Below, in pieces: positions 1-11,336 of a DNA stretch of 64,000 bases. This stretch comes from Aeromonas lacus (GTDB lineage Bacteria; Pseudomonadota; Gammaproteobacteria; Enterobacterales; Aeromonadaceae): the NCBI RefSeq assembly GCF_000764665.1, contig NZ_JRGM01000144.1:28749-92748 (forward strand), given 5' to 3'. The notes beneath the pieces are model-generated. The model worked only from the letters and a program-made list of their open reading frames with translations. It was not told where the DNA came from and made no database searches. Made by a program: the position numbers and the translations under genes. Each line of letters opens with the position of its first letter. Position 1 is the first letter of the stretch.

Positions 1-1347
1 CTTATCAAACCGCTGCTCTCTAATGGTTTGCTCCGTTGTGTCGGCTCCACTACCTATCAGGAATATGCCCAGATCTTCGAAAAAGACCGCGCTTTAGCTC
101 GTCGTTTCCAGAAGATCGATATTACCGAGCCGACCGTGGATGACACAACTCGTATTCTGATGGGCCTCAAGAGCCGTTATGAGGCTCACCATGGGGTGCG
201 TTATACCGCCAAGGCTATTCGCGCTGCGGCAGAGCTGTCCGCCAAGTACATCAACGATCGTCACTTGCCGGACAAGGCAATCGACGTGATCGATGAGGCA
301 GGGGCTGGCCAGCGGTTGCTGCCGGCGAGCAAGCGCAAGAAAGTGATCAACGTGCAGGAGATTGAAGCAATCGTCGCCAAGATCGCCCGCATTCCGGAAA
401 AATCAGTCTCCTCTTCAGATAAAGAGGTACTGAAGAACCTGGAGCGCAATCTGAAGATGGTGGTCTTTGGTCAGGACAAGGCCATTGAGGTGCTGACAGA
501 TGCTATTCGCCTCTCGCGCTCAGGTTTGGGTAACGAGCGTCGCCCGGTGGGTTGCTTCCTCTTCGCCGGCCCGACCGGGGTGGGTAAGACCGAGGTCACC
601 CAACAGCTTGGCAAGGCGCTGGGCGTGGAGATGCTGCGCTTTGACATGTCCGAGTATATGGAGCGTCACACCGTCTCACGTCTGATTGGTGCGCCTCCCG
701 GATATGTTGGTTTTGAGCAGGGGGGTCTGCTGACTGATGCGGTGATCAAACATCCTCATTCCGTCGTGTTGCTTGACGAGATAGAGAAAGCACACCCGGA
801 CGTATTCAACCTGCTGTTGCAGGTGATGGACAACGGTACGTTGACTGACAATAACGGGCGCAAGGCGGATTTCCGTAATGTGATCCTGGTAATGACTACC
901 AACGCCGGTGTACAGGAGACCCAGCGCAAGTCGATTGGTTTCCAGCAGCAGGATCTGAGCCACGATGCCATGGCTGTGATCAACAAGACCTTCAGTCCGG
1001 AGTTCCGTAACCGGCTTGATCACACCATCTGGTTCAACCATCTCGACATGACAGTGATCCACCAGGTGGTCGACAAGTTCATCGTTGAGTTGCAGGTGCA
1101 GCTGGATGCAAAAGGAGTGTCTTTGGAAGTATCCGAGCGTGCCCGTCACTGGTTGGCCGAGAAGGGGTATGACAGGGCCATGGGGGCCAGACCTATGGGT
1201 CGGGTCATTCAGGAGCACCTCAAGAAACCGTTGGCTAACGAGATCCTGTTCGGCTCACTGGTTGATGGGGGAATTGTGAAGGTTGAGCTGGTAAATGACA
1301 GCCTCAGCTTTGATTTTCAGGTCAATGTTGAAGCTGTTTCCCACTAA
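1..1347 (+). CDS. clpA: ATP-dependent Clp protease ATP-binding subunit ClpA (5' truncated)
   Basis: ClpA is the AAA+ unfoldase that feeds N-degron and other substrates to ClpP. The reading frame is open from base 1, so the N-domain and most of the first ATPase module lie outside the window; 448 codons remain. What is left starts at the end of module 1 (GSTTYQEY), then carries the complete second module: Walker A GPTGVGKT near base 570, pore loop GYVG near base 700, Walker B VVLLDEIEKAH near base 765, and the small C-terminal domain. The upstream bpt and aat genes make the N-degrons that ClpAP recognises, a known ClpA neighbourhood. Identification is firm; only the 5' end is missing. Confidence 0.97.
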   Translation, partial: LIKPLLSNGLLRCVGSTTYQEYAQIFEKDRALARRFQKIDITEPTVDDTTRILMGLKSRYEAHHGVRYTAKAIRAAAELSAKYINDRHLPDKAIDVIDEAGAGQRLLPASKRKKVINVQEIEAIVAKIARIPEKSVSSSDKEVLKNLERNLKMVVFGQDKAIEVLTDAIRLSRSGLGNERRPVGCFLFAGPTGVGKTEVTQQLGKALGVEMLRFDMSEYMERHTVSRLIGAPPGYVGFEQGGLLTDAVIKHPHSVVLLDEIEKAHPDVFNLLLQVMDNGTLTDNNGRKADFRNVILVMTTNAGVQETQRKSIGFQQQDLSHDAMAVINKTFSPEFRNRLDHTIWFNHLDMTVIHQVVDKFIVELQVQLDAKGVSLEVSERARHWLAEKGYDRAMGARPMGRVIQEHLKKPLANEILFGSLVDGGIVKVELVNDSLSFDFQVNVEAVSH

Positions 1348-1370
1348 GTAACCGTAATTAGAAAACGACA

Positions 1371-1401
1371 AAAAACCCCAACCGACAGGTTGGGGTTTTT
1401 T
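1371..1401. terminator. Bidirectional terminator between clpA and infA
   Basis: A perfect stem of 13 bp (1371-1383 with 1388-1400) and a GACA loop, flanked by A-run and T-run, sits between the convergent clpA and infA genes and can end both transcripts. Confidence 0.9.
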
Positions 1402-1415
1402 GCTGAATTCCTGGC

Positions 1416-2415
<1,000 letters not shown>

Positions 2416-2419
<4 letters not shown>

Positions 2420-3123
2420 AAGCGGATCTCTCCCTCTTGCCAGCATGAATCCAATAGCGATTGGCGGCTAAGTTGCGCCAGCTCGGCCAGAAAGCGTGCT
2501 CTTGGCCACTCCTCAATGCCCAGCGTGGCCAGAAACGGATTCTGCATCTGGCAGTCGACAAGGGCGCCTCCGTGCCGGGCAAAGTGGCGACAGAGTGCCA
2601 CCATGGCCAGTTTGGCTCCGTTATCGATATGGCTGAACATGGACTCACCACAGAACAACCGGCCAATCGACAGGCCGTAAAGGCCTGCCTGCAGTTTTCC
2701 CTCTTGCCAGATCTCGACCGAATGGGCATGACCCAGACGGTGCAGCCGCTGGTAGGCCTCGATCATGGGTTGGCTGATCCAGGTGCCATCGGCAGTGCGA
2801 CGAGGCGCGGCGCAGGCATTGATTACCTCATTAAAGGCGCGATTGACGGAAATATCGAATGGGGTTCGGCGGATAATCTTCTGCAAGGTGCGTCCCACAT
2901 GCAGCTGATCAGGGCGGATCACGCCGCGCGGATCCGGTGACCACCACAGGGTCGGCTGGTGGGGTTCGTTCCACGGGAAGATCCCCTTGTGGTAAGCTGC
3001 CAGCAATCTGGCAGGGGAGAGATCCCCGCCGATCGCCAGCAGACCGTTGGGCTCTTCCAGGGCATGCGAGGGGTCGGGAAACCAGCAGAGCTCATCATCC
3101 AATTGAGTGAGATAGCGAGACAT
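2416..3123 (-). CDS. aat: Leucyl/phenylalanyl-tRNA--protein transferase
   Basis: Aat attaches Leu or Phe to N-terminal Lys or Arg, creating N-degrons read by ClpS/ClpAP. The protein is 235 residues from the ATG at 3123 (MSRYLTQLDDELCWFPDP), the usual family length; the open frame further upstream has no supporting homology. Characteristic segments are GLLAIGGDLSPARLL, FPWN, WWSPDPRGVI, GHAHSVEIW and GLYGLSIGRLFCGESMFS. It is first in an aat-bpt pair, overlapping bpt by four bases, and divergent from the glycine-zipper gene only 19 bases away. Confidence 0.96.
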
Positions 3124-3142
3124 AAGGCAACGAGGTTCATAG

Positions 3143-3613
3143 ATGAAGGCCATTATCCTGATAGTATCCAGCTTGCTCTGCTTTGTCACTGCGCCCGCCG
3201 GGGCCGAGGTGTACCAGCGCAACACGGCCCGCCCGGTCAATCAGGTGGTGTTTGGCCAGGTCGAAACGGTGCGTAATATTACCCAGCGCCAGATCCTGGA
3301 GTCGGAGCGTTCCGGCTGGAAAACCCTGGGTGGGGCAGTACTGGGCGGCTTGCTTGGCAATCAGTTTGGTGGCGGCCATGGCCGTGAAATAGCCACCGCT
3401 GTCGGGGCACTGGCTGGGGCCGCTGCGGCGCAGCAGTATCAATCGGGCGACACGGTAGTGGAGACCAAACTGGTCGAGCTGCTTATTCGCAACGAGCAGA
3501 ACGGGCTGGTCAATGTGATCCAGGATTATGATCCCGCCATGGTCTTCAGCAGCGGTGATAAAGTGCGCATTCTCTATTTTGATGACGGCGTGCGAGTCGA
3601 CAAGACGTTTTAA
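3143..3613 (+). CDS. Exported glycine-zipper (SlyB/Rick_17kDa-like) envelope protein
   Basis: The 156-residue protein has a signal peptide with a likely signal peptidase I site after AGA (about residue 21). A glycine zipper follows (GGAVLGGLLGNQFGGGHGREIATAVGALAGAAAA, written here in parts: GGAVLGGLLGNQFGGG then AVGALAGAAAA, residues ~62-95), typical of the SlyB/17-kDa antigen family. No lipobox cysteine is present, unlike SlyB itself. The C-terminal part (VRILYFDDGVRVDKTF) is a small beta domain common in these proteins. Role is probably envelope integrity, but the exact function is unknown. It is divergent from aat and convergent with the diguanylate cyclase gene. Confidence 0.75.
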   Translation: MKAIILIVSSLLCFVTAPAGAEVYQRNTARPVNQVVFGQVETVRNITQRQILESERSGWKTLGGAVLGGLLGNQFGGGHGREIATAVGALAGAAAAQQYQSGDTVVETKLVELLIRNEQNGLVNVIQDYDPAMVFSSGDKVRILYFDDGVRVDKTF

Positions 3614-3648
3614 GCCGACTGCTGGAAGAGATGCAGAGAGGGGAGATA

Positions 3649-3688
3649 ACCCGCAGACTTTCCGGTTGGCAGAAAGTCTTGCGGGCGG
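3649..3688. terminator. Possible hairpin between convergent genes
   Basis: An imperfect stem pairs CCCGCA-GACTTTC with GAAAGTC-TTGCGGG around a 9-base loop. There is no T-run, so it is only a candidate end point for the glycine-zipper transcript. Confidence 0.35.
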
Positions 3689-3712
3689 TAATACACGGGA
3701 CTGCGCAGGGAA

Positions 3713-4960
3713 TTAGATGGCGCTCTCTTGCGAGACTATCTTGTCACGGCCGGTGTTCTTGGCCTGATACAGGAGCCGATCCGCTTCGCTCAGCGCCTCG
3801 TCCATGGATACCCGCCCGACACTGACCACACCATAGCTGGCGCGAACAAAGAGCGGAACATCCGGTGACAAGGGGTGCTGGCGCAGTTGCTGGCGTAACC
3901 CTTCCAGCCGTTTGAGCAGCACGGGTACGGTGCAGTGGGGCACCATCAGGGCAAACTCCTCGCCGCCAAAGCGTGCGATCATGGCATCGGGGAAGAACTG
4001 GGTCAGCTGGCGGGTCAGATGGCAGAGCAGCTGATCGCCGATGGCATGGCCCCAGTGATCGTTGACCTGCTTGAAGTGATCCACATCGAGCACACAGAGT
4101 GAAAGCGTACTCTGCAGCCGCTGCTGCTCCTCGAACCATTTCTGCCCTTCATTGAACCAGTAGCGCCGGTTGTAAAGACCGGTCAGGTAGTCGCGATTGG
4201 CCGACTCCTGAATGCTGTTGAACTGCTCGAGCGCCTCCAGATTGTGGCTGACCCGACACTGCAGCTCTTCCGGCTCGAACGGCTGGTTGAGAAAGTCGTT
4301 GGCCCCCTGTTTGAGGTAGCGAGCGGAGAGGCCGCGTTTGTCCGAGACCGAGATCCCGATAATCGCCAGCTGCTGCTTGCTGTAACGCTCTCTCAGCATT
4401 CGCACCAGACTGATGCCATCGATCTCCGGCATATAGTAGTCGACTAGTGCCAGCCGGATGCCGGGGTATTGCTCCAGCATCGCCATCGCTTCGCGCGCGT
4501 GACTCGCCTCGTGCACCTGCAGCAGTTGCTTGCGCAACTGGGCCATGGTGCGGTGGCGGGAAGTGCGCGAATCATCGACGACCAGCACTTCGATGGACTG
4601 GTTGAGATAGAGGCGGTGCACCAGGCTGACCGCATATTGCAGCGAGTGACGCGAATCCTTCATTACATAGTCCAGTACACCAGTTTCCAGCCAGGCGGCA
4701 CGTTTATCCTCGCTGATATCGGCGGTGAGGATCACCACTGGCAAGCCGCGCTCCAGCAATACGCTGACCGCTTCTCCGCGAGGTGCGTCTGGCAAGGTAA
4801 GGTCCACCAGGGCGACCACATACTCCTCTCCCCGACAGTGACGGGCGCCTTCGAGGGTATCAAAGGCGTCGATCTCCAGACTGGTCTGCTGGGCAATCGC
4901 CTGGGTCAGCATACGGCGGATCGTCAGGCTATCTTCGACAATCAATATCTTCTGTTTCAT
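3713..4960 (-). CDS. Response regulator with two receiver domains and a GGDEF diguanylate cyclase output
   Basis: Predicted two-component regulator that makes cyclic di-GMP. Domains in 415 residues: REC1 (about 4-118, acidic pocket E9/D10, phospho-acceptor D53, K101), REC2 (about 122-240, D129/D130, D174) and GGDEF (about 255-410) with an intact GGEEF at 332-336. The inhibitory I-site is absent: FPDA stands where RxxD is expected. In REC2 the conserved lysine before Pro-Phe is replaced by Gln (NQPF, 225-228), so REC2 signalling may be altered. The REC-REC-GGDEF layout resembles PleD-type proteins. No partner kinase lies next to it; a terminator separates it from trxB upstream. Confidence 0.88.
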   Translation of the reverse strand: MKQKILIVEDSLTIRRMLTQAIAQQTSLEIDAFDTLEGARHCRGEEYVVALVDLTLPDAPRGEAVSVLLERGLPVVILTADISEDKRAAWLETGVLDYVMKDSRHSLQYAVSLVHRLYLNQSIEVLVVDDSRTSRHRTMAQLRKQLLQVHEASHAREAMAMLEQYPGIRLALVDYYMPEIDGISLVRMLRERYSKQQLAIIGISVSDKRGLSARYLKQGANDFLNQPFEPEELQCRVSHNLEALEQFNSIQESANRDYLTGLYNRRYWFNEGQKWFEEQQRLQSTLSLCVLDVDHFKQVNDHWGHAIGDQLLCHLTRQLTQFFPDAMIARFGGEEFALMVPHCTVPVLLKRLEGLRQQLRQHPLSPDVPLFVRASYGVVSVGRVSMDEALSEADRLLYQAKNTGRDKIVSQESAI

Positions 4961-4975
4961 TAGACTCCTTCAAAT

Positions 4976-5003
4976 AAAAAAGGCATACCGACTGGTATGC
5001 CTT
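4976..5003 (-). terminator. Terminator downstream of trxB
   Basis: A 10-bp stem (4980-4989 with 4994-5003) with a GACT loop is followed, in the minus direction, by a short T-run. It lies between the trxB stop and the response-regulator start. Confidence 0.85.
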
Positions 5004-5022
5004 ATATCACATATGCGCTTAT

Positions 5023-6072
<1,050 letters not shown>

Positions 6073-6108
6073 TCAACGATCGGTTTTGCCGAGCACTATA
6101 AAAGAGAT

Positions 6109-6132
6109 AAAAAAACCGCCCATCGCGGGCGG
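6109..6132 (-). terminator. Terminator downstream of ald
   Basis: The stem CCGCCC (6116-6121) with GGGCGG (6127-6132) is followed on the minus strand by a run of seven T. Confidence 0.85.
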
Positions 6133-6170
6133 ATTTTCACTCATCTCCAACTGGCGCAGGCCAGTGCAGA

Positions 6171-7286
6171 TCAGTTCAGCAGGGTCAGGGGATCCGTGTA
6201 GGCAAGGCCATGAGCCACGGCGACCTCCTTGCAGGTGAGCTTGCCCTCCATCACGTTGAGGCCGTGCAGCAGGTTGGGATCGCTCAGCAGCGCCTGACGA
6301 TACCCTTGCTGGGCCAGCTTGATAATGAAGGGGAGGGTGGCGTTATTGAGTGCCACGGTCGAGGTACGCGCCACAGCCCCCGGCATGTTGGCCACGCAGT
6401 AGTGCACCACGTCATCGACGATGAAGGTGGGATCTTCGTGGGTGGTGGGGTGCGAGGTTGCCACACAGCCACCCTGATCGATCGCCACATCGACGATAGC
6501 CGAGCCCGGCTTCATGCGCGCAATGTGGTCACGGCTGACAAGTTTTGGCGCAGTGGCGCCCGGTACCAGCACGCCGCCGATGACCAGATCGGCCGCCAGC
6601 AGATGGCGCTCCAGGCTTTCGCTGTTGGAGTAGACCACTTTGGCCGCCCCCTGAAACTCGTTGTCGAGACGGCGCAGGGTATCGACGTTGTTGTCGAGGA
6701 TGGTCACGTCGGCGCGCATGCCGATGGCCATGCGAGCTGCGTTGGAGCCAACCACGCCACCACCGATGATCACCACCTTGGCCGGTTCGACACCGGGTAC
6801 GCCGCCCAGCAGCACACCGCTACCGCCGCGGGATTTCTCCAGCGCCTGTGCGCCCGCCTGAATGGACATGCGACCCGCGACTTCCGACATGGGCGCCAGC
6901 AGGGGCAGACCGCCACGGCCGTCGGTGACGGTCTCATAGGCGATACAGATGGCACCACTTTTCAGCAAGGCCTCGGTTTGTGGCAGATCCGGTGCCAGAT
7001 GGAGGTAGGTAAATAGGGTCTGACCCGGTCGCAACATGGCACACTCGACAGGCTGGGGCTCCTTGACCTTGACGATCATCTCCGCCTTGGCGAAAACCTC
7101 GGCGGCAGAGGCCAAAATTTCGGCACCAGCAGCCGTATAATCTGCGTCGCTAAAGCCAATCCCGTTTCCGGCACCGCTTTGGACGAAAACAGTATGGTTT
7201 CGTGCTGTCAGTTCACGTACACTGGCCGGAACCATGCCTACGCGATATTCATGGTTTTTTATCTCTTTAGGTACACCGATAATCAT
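6171..7286 (-). CDS. ald: Alanine dehydrogenase
   Basis: Ald interconverts L-alanine and pyruvate plus ammonia with NAD. The 371-residue protein matches the family in length and carries the catalytic residues K75 (VKVKEPQP) and H96 (TYLHLAPD), the Rossmann motif [16 protein letters not shown], and the C-terminal NNATLPFI segment. It is divergent from lrp with a 150-base spacer. Lrp-family proteins often control amino-acid catabolic genes next to them, so Lrp control of ald is likely but inferred. Here it breaks up the trxB-lrp order seen in E. coli. Confidence 0.95.
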   Translation of the reverse strand: MIIGVPKEIKNHEYRVGMVPASVRELTARNHTVFVQSGAGNGIGFSDADYTAAGAEILASAAEVFAKAEMIVKVKEPQPVECAMLRPGQTLFTYLHLAPDLPQTEALLKSGAICIAYETVTDGRGGLPLLAPMSEVAGRMSIQAGAQALEKSRGGSGVLLGGVPGVEPAKVVIIGGGVVGSNAARMAIGMRADVTILDNNVDTLRRLDNEFQGAAKVVYSNSESLERHLLAADLVIGGVLVPGATAPKLVSRDHIARMKPGSAIVDVAIDQGGCVATSHPTTHEDPTFIVDDVVHYCVANMPGAVARTSTVALNNATLPFIIKLAQQGYRQALLSDPNLLHGLNVMEGKLTCKEVAVAHGLAYTDPLTLLN

Positions 7287-7362
7287 GCTATCCCTCGTCT
7301 ATCGATTGGTGTTTCATGTTGCCAAAATGTTAACCAACATTTGCGCCTAGTATATTCAGGTA

Positions 7363-7391
7363 TTGACAGGATTTGTGACCATAATTATAAA
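7363..7391 (+). promoter_or_regulatory. Sigma-70 promoter of lrp
   Basis: TTGACA (7363-7368), a 17-base spacer and TATAAA (7386-7391) form a near-consensus promoter about 45 bases before the lrp start. Confidence 0.75.
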
Positions 7392-7436
7392 ATGAATGGT
7401 GATTCTTACCAAAAAATAGCCAAAGGATGGAATAAA

Positions 7437-7928
7437 ATGATGGAAGCTAAGAGTCGGCTAAAGGATTTGGACAGGATTGACCGCAACATTCTCAATGAAC
7501 TGCAAAAGGATGGCAGGATCTCGAATGTTGAGTTGTCCAAACGAGTTGGCCTGAGTCCTACACCGTGTCTGGAACGGGTTCGTCGCCTCGAGCGACAAGG
7601 TTATATCGAAGGGTATGCCGCGATTCTAAACCCTCATTATCTGGATGCGTCTCTGCTGGTCTTTGTGGAAATTACCCTCAACCGTGGTGCCCCCGATGTG
7701 TTTGAACAGTTCAACAAGGCTGTTCAGGTGCTCGAGGAGATCCAGGAGTGCCATCTGGTCTCGGGTGATTTCGACTACCTGCTCAAGACCCGGGTAAGCG
7801 ACATGTCGGCTTATCGCCGCCTGCTGGGTGAGACCCTGCTGCGCTTGCCGGGGGTCAATGACACCCGTACCTACGTGGTGATGGAGGAGGTCAAGCAGAG
7901 CAGCCGTCTGGTGATCAGCACCCGATAA
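7437..7928 (+). CDS. lrp: Leucine-responsive regulatory protein Lrp
   Basis: Global DNA-binding regulator of amino-acid metabolism. The 163-residue protein is almost identical by eye to E. coli Lrp through the helix-turn-helix ([21 protein letters not shown] in two parts: [21 protein letters not shown]) and the RAM ligand domain (LVSGDFDYLLKTRV, LPGVNDTRTYVVMEEVKQS). The ATG at 7437, preceded by AAAGGA, gives the standard length; a second ATG follows at once. The longer open frame back to 7179 runs into ald and is not real. Divergent from ald; ends in a strong hairpin before ftsK, as in E. coli lrp-ftsK. Confidence 0.97.
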   Translation: MMEAKSRLKDLDRIDRNILNELQKDGRISNVELSKRVGLSPTPCLERVRRLERQGYIEGYAAILNPHYLDASLLVFVEITLNRGAPDVFEQFNKAVQVLEEIQECHLVSGDFDYLLKTRVSDMSAYRRLLGETLLRLPGVNDTRTYVVMEEVKQSSRLVISTR

Positions 7929-7977
7929 AGCAGATTATGCCGTGGTATCTTTTCCATATGAGACACCATGACAGTCA

Positions 7978-8010
7978 GAAACGAGCGGCCGGTCCGCTCG
8001 TTTCTTCTTG
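7978..8010 (+). terminator. Terminator downstream of lrp
   Basis: A perfect 11-bp stem (7978-7988 with 7994-8004) and CCGGT loop, followed by TTCTTG. The T-run is weak. Confidence 0.75.
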
Positions 8011-8130
8011 TAAAGATGATTGCAAATATGGCCCCGTCCCATCAGGCACAGGCTGACAATCGATGGGCTTTTCGGGGATACTAGGCCCCCTTATTTCCTG
8101 CATTACATGTTTTCAGAAAGGAGCCGGAGT

Positions 8131-10647
8131 TTGGCCGATAAAAAGCTGTTTACTCCTTTGTCAGGTACACAACGGATCTTCGAAGCCGTCTTGATCGCCA
8201 TCACCCTGATGGCCGCTTATCTTCTGCTTGCCCTGTTGTCCTATCATCCCGCCGATCCCGGTTGGTCCCAGACCTCGTGGGAAGGTGAGGTCAAGAACCT
8301 CGCCGGCAGCGCAGGCGCCTGGCTTGCCGATATCACCATGTTTACCTTTGGTGCCTTCTCCTATCTGGTTCCGCCGCTGGTGGTGCTGTTGGGCTGGAGT
8401 CTGTTCTGGCGGCCAAGCCGCCTGCTCGATGTGGATTACCTCACCCTCGGGGTGCGGATCATCGGCTTTATCCTGACCGTGCTCGGCATGTCGGCCATCG
8501 CCAGCATGAACTTCAACGATCTGCAGAACTTCTCCGCCGGTGGTCTGGTGGGGGATGTCATCGCCTCCGCCGTGGTACCGCTGTTTGGCGGGGTGGGTGC
8601 CAACCTGATGCTGCTCTGCTTCGTGGCGACCGGCATCACCCTGTTTACCGGCTGGTCCTGGCTCACCATCGTCGAGCGCATCGGTGCCGCCTGTACCGGT
8701 TCTGTTAGCGCCATCTATCACTTCCCGGGCACTCTGGGTCGTTGGTTGACCGGCGGCTGGCGTCAGCCTCGCGTTGAGGGACCGGATCCCCTGCTTGAGG
8801 GGGGCGTGGGCGCCATCGAACTCGATGAAGAGGATGAGGACGATCCCCACAGCAACTGGGGTCGCCGCGCCAAATGCAAAAACCAGAAAGGCTCCAAGGA
8901 GGAGTGGTTGCCTGAACTGGACGACGACACCTTCGAGTTTGACCCGCAGTTTGATGATGAGGATGACGAACCTGCGCCGGTGGTCAAGGCCAAACGGCCA
9001 GCCCCTGCCAGCACGCGTCGCCAGAGCGCCCTTGCCGTCGCCGATGACGAGGACGATGAAGATCTCGACCTGCCGTGGGCCGAGGGCGAGGATGCACCGG
9101 TTGCCCCTGTCGTCGCCATGCCGACCAAGCCCAAGCGCCGCGTGCAGGCCAATCTGCCACCGCTGCCGAGCCTCGAGCTGCTGGATCGTCCGCCTGCCAA
9201 GACCCAGATGATGAGCAAGGATGAGCTGGATCGCATGGGCCGTCTGGTGGAGGCCAAGCTTGCCGATTACAACGTGCAGGCCAAGGTGGTCGGCGTCTAT
9301 CCGGGTCCGGTCATTACCCGTTTTGAACTGGATCTGGCGCCAGGCATGAAGGCGAGCAAGATCACCAACCTGTCCCGCGATCTGGCCCGCTCTCTGTCGG
9401 CGAGCAGTGTGCGGGTAGTCGAGGTGATCCCGGGCAAAACCTATGTCGGGATCGAGTTGCCCAACCGGGTGCGCCAGACCGTCTACCTGCGCGAGACCCT
9501 CGACTGCGATGCGTTCCGCGATAGCCGCAACCCGCTCACCATGGGGCTGGGTCAGGACATCGCCGGTGAGCCGGTGGTGGTGAACCTCGCCAAGATGCCT
9601 CACCTGCTGGTGGCTGGTACCACGGGTTCCGGTAAGTCGGTGGGGGTGAACACCATGATCATCTCCATGCTCTACAAATCTTCGCCGGACGATCTGCGCT
9701 TTATCATGATCGACCCCAAGATGCTGGAATTGTCTGTCTATGAAGGGATCCCGCACCTCCTGACCGAGGTGGTGACCGACATGAAGGATGCCGCCAACGC
9801 CTTGCGCTGGTGTGTGGGCGAGATGGAGCGTCGCTACAAGCTGATGTCTGCAGTCGGGGTGCGCAACCTCAAGGGCTACAACGACAAGGTACTGGCGGCC
9901 ATTGAGGAGGGGGACCCCCTGCTGGATCCGCTGTGGCGTCCGGGCGACTCCATGGATCAGACGCCGCCGGAGCTGGAGAAGCTGCCCCATATCGTGGTGG
10001 TAGTGGACGAGTTCGCCGACATGATGATGATCGTCGGCAAGAAGGTGGAAGAGCTCATCGCCCGTATCGCCCAGAAAGCGCGGGCGGCCGGTATTCACCT
10101 TATCCTTGCGACCCAGCGTCCGTCGGTGGATGTCATCACCGGTCTTATCAAGGCCAACATCCCGACCCGTATCTCGTTCCAGGTGTCGAGCAAGATCGAC
10201 TCCCGTACCATCATCGATCAGGGCGGTGCTGAATCTCTGCTCGGCATGGGCGACATGCTCTACATGCCGGCCGGTACTTCCAACCCGACCCGGGTGCACG
10301 GCGCTTTTGTCGATGACCACGAGGTACACAAGGTGGTGGCGGACTGGAAACTGCGCGGTGAGCCGAACTACATCGACGAGATCCTCTCCGGCGAATCTGG
10401 CGGTGAAGGTGGCAGCGGCGAATATGGCGGTAGTGACGACGAAGAGCTCGACCCCCTGTTTGACGAAGCGGTCGCCTTCGTGGTGGAGTCCCGCCGTGGC
10501 TCGACCTCCAGCGTGCAGCGCAAGTTCAAGATTGGTTACAACCGGGCGGCTCGTCTCATCGAGCAGATGGAAAATCAGGGCATTGTGAGCGCCCCGGGTG
10601 GCAACGGTCAGCGCGATGTGCTGGCACCGCCGCCGGTGCGGGACTAA
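8131..10647 (+). CDS. ftsK: DNA translocase FtsK
   Basis: FtsK couples septum formation to chromosome dimer resolution at dif. From the TTG at 8131, preceded by GAAAGGAG eight bases upstream, it is 838 residues; an in-frame ATG at 8107 would add eight residues. Layout: four-helix membrane domain (~15-190), a short acidic linker (~215-345, e.g. [13 protein letters not shown]), the alpha-beta motor with Walker A GTTGSGKS (~497-504) and Walker [13 protein letters not shown], and the gamma winged helix (~770-838, [21 protein letters not shown]) that reads KOPS. The linker is far shorter than in E. coli FtsK (1329 residues), as in many other bacteria. lolA and rarA follow, as in E. coli. Confidence 0.96.
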   Translation: MADKKLFTPLSGTQRIFEAVLIAITLMAAYLLLALLSYHPADPGWSQTSWEGEVKNLAGSAGAWLADITMFTFGAFSYLVPPLVVLLGWSLFWRPSRLLDVDYLTLGVRIIGFILTVLGMSAIASMNFNDLQNFSAGGLVGDVIASAVVPLFGGVGANLMLLCFVATGITLFTGWSWLTIVERIGAACTGSVSAIYHFPGTLGRWLTGGWRQPRVEGPDPLLEGGVGAIELDEEDEDDPHSNWGRRAKCKNQKGSKEEWLPELDDDTFEFDPQFDDEDDEPAPVVKAKRPAPASTRRQSALAVADDEDDEDLDLPWAEGEDAPVAPVVAMPTKPKRRVQANLPPLPSLELLDRPPAKTQMMSKDELDRMGRLVEAKLADYNVQAKVVGVYPGPVITRFELDLAPGMKASKITNLSRDLARSLSASSVRVVEVIPGKTYVGIELPNRVRQTVYLRETLDCDAFRDSRNPLTMGLGQDIAGEPVVVNLAKMPHLLVAGTTGSGKSVGVNTMIISMLYKSSPDDLRFIMIDPKMLELSVYEGIPHLLTEVVTDMKDAANALRWCVGEMERRYKLMSAVGVRNLKGYNDKVLAAIEEGDPLLDPLWRPGDSMDQTPPELEKLPHIVVVVDEFADMMMIVGKKVEELIARIAQKARAAGIHLILATQRPSVDVITGLIKANIPTRISFQVSSKIDSRTIIDQGGAESLLGMGDMLYMPAGTSNPTRVHGAFVDDHEVHKVVADWKLRGEPNYIDEILSGESGGEGGSGEYGGSDDEELDPLFDEAVAFVVESRRGSTSSVQRKFKIGYNRAARLIEQMENQGIVSAPGGNGQRDVLAPPPVRD

Positions 10648-10715
10648 GGCCCACCCTTTTACTGTTATCCTGGCCATGCCCCTCACGGGCGTGGCCTTTT
10701 ATCGAGATGGTCGTT

Positions 10716-11336
10716 ATGAAAAGCATGATGAAAAAACAGCTGTTGATCGGATCCATGCTGCTGGTTGCCAGCAGCCAGGTGTGGGCCGACGCGGCCAGCG
10801 ATCTCAAGCAGAAGCTGGCCAGTGTCAGCCTCTTCTCCGCCAAGTTCTCCCAGACTGTCTACGACAGCAAGGGCAAGGAGCTGCAGCGCGCCAGCGGCGA
10901 TCTGGTGGTGCAGCGCCCCAACCATTTCAACTGGCATACCACGGCGCCGGACGAGAGCCTGATCGTCGCCGATGGCAAGGATGTCTGGGTATATGACCCC
11001 TTCGTCGAGCAGGTGACCGCCCTTAAATTGAAGGATGCGGTGCTCAACACTCCCTTCGTGCTCATCACCGGCAATGACGACAAGCTGTGGAAGAACTACG
11101 ACGTGACCCAGCAGGGAGATGTCTACACAGTCACCAGCCGTGATCCGAGCGAACTCATCGCCTCCTTCCGTGTCACCTTCGATCGCGACAACAACATCAG
11201 CCGCTTCGATGTGAAAGAGGCACAGGGACAGTGGACCGAATTTACCCTCAATAACTTCAACCGCAAGCCGGTGCTCAAGGGCAATGAATTTGTCTTCAAG
11301 ATCCCGAAGGGGGTCGAGCTGGATGATCAGCGCTGA
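10716..11336 (+). CDS. lolA: Outer-membrane lipoprotein carrier protein LolA
   Basis: Periplasmic chaperone that carries lipoproteins from LolCDE to LolB. From the ATG at 10716 (GAGATGG five bases upstream) it is 206 residues with a signal peptide cleaved after VWA (about residue 23). The LolA domain is recognised by [32 protein letters not shown] and [12 protein letters not shown]. An ATG nine bases earlier is in frame and would add three residues. It lies 68 bases after ftsK, and its TGA overlaps the rarA start by one base (TGATG), so lolA and rarA are co-translated. Confidence 0.96.
   Translation: MKSMMKKQLLIGSMLLVASSQVWADAASDLKQKLASVSLFSAKFSQTVYDSKGKELQRASGDLVVQRPNHFNWHTTAPDESLIVADGKDVWVYDPFVEQVTALKLKDAVLNTPFVLITGNDDKLWKNYDVTQQGDVYTVTSRDPSELIASFRVTFDRDNNISRFDVKEAQGQWTEFTLNNFNRKPVLKGNEFVFKIPKGVELDDQR

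Noticed and set aside
8161..10686. An 841-codon open frame on the minus strand opposite ftsK
   Set aside because: It mirrors the codon pattern of ftsK, is His/Gly-rich low-quality protein with no family features, and has no promoter or ribosome site. Similar antisense frames opposite purF, serS, guaA, guaB and mngB were dropped for the same reason.
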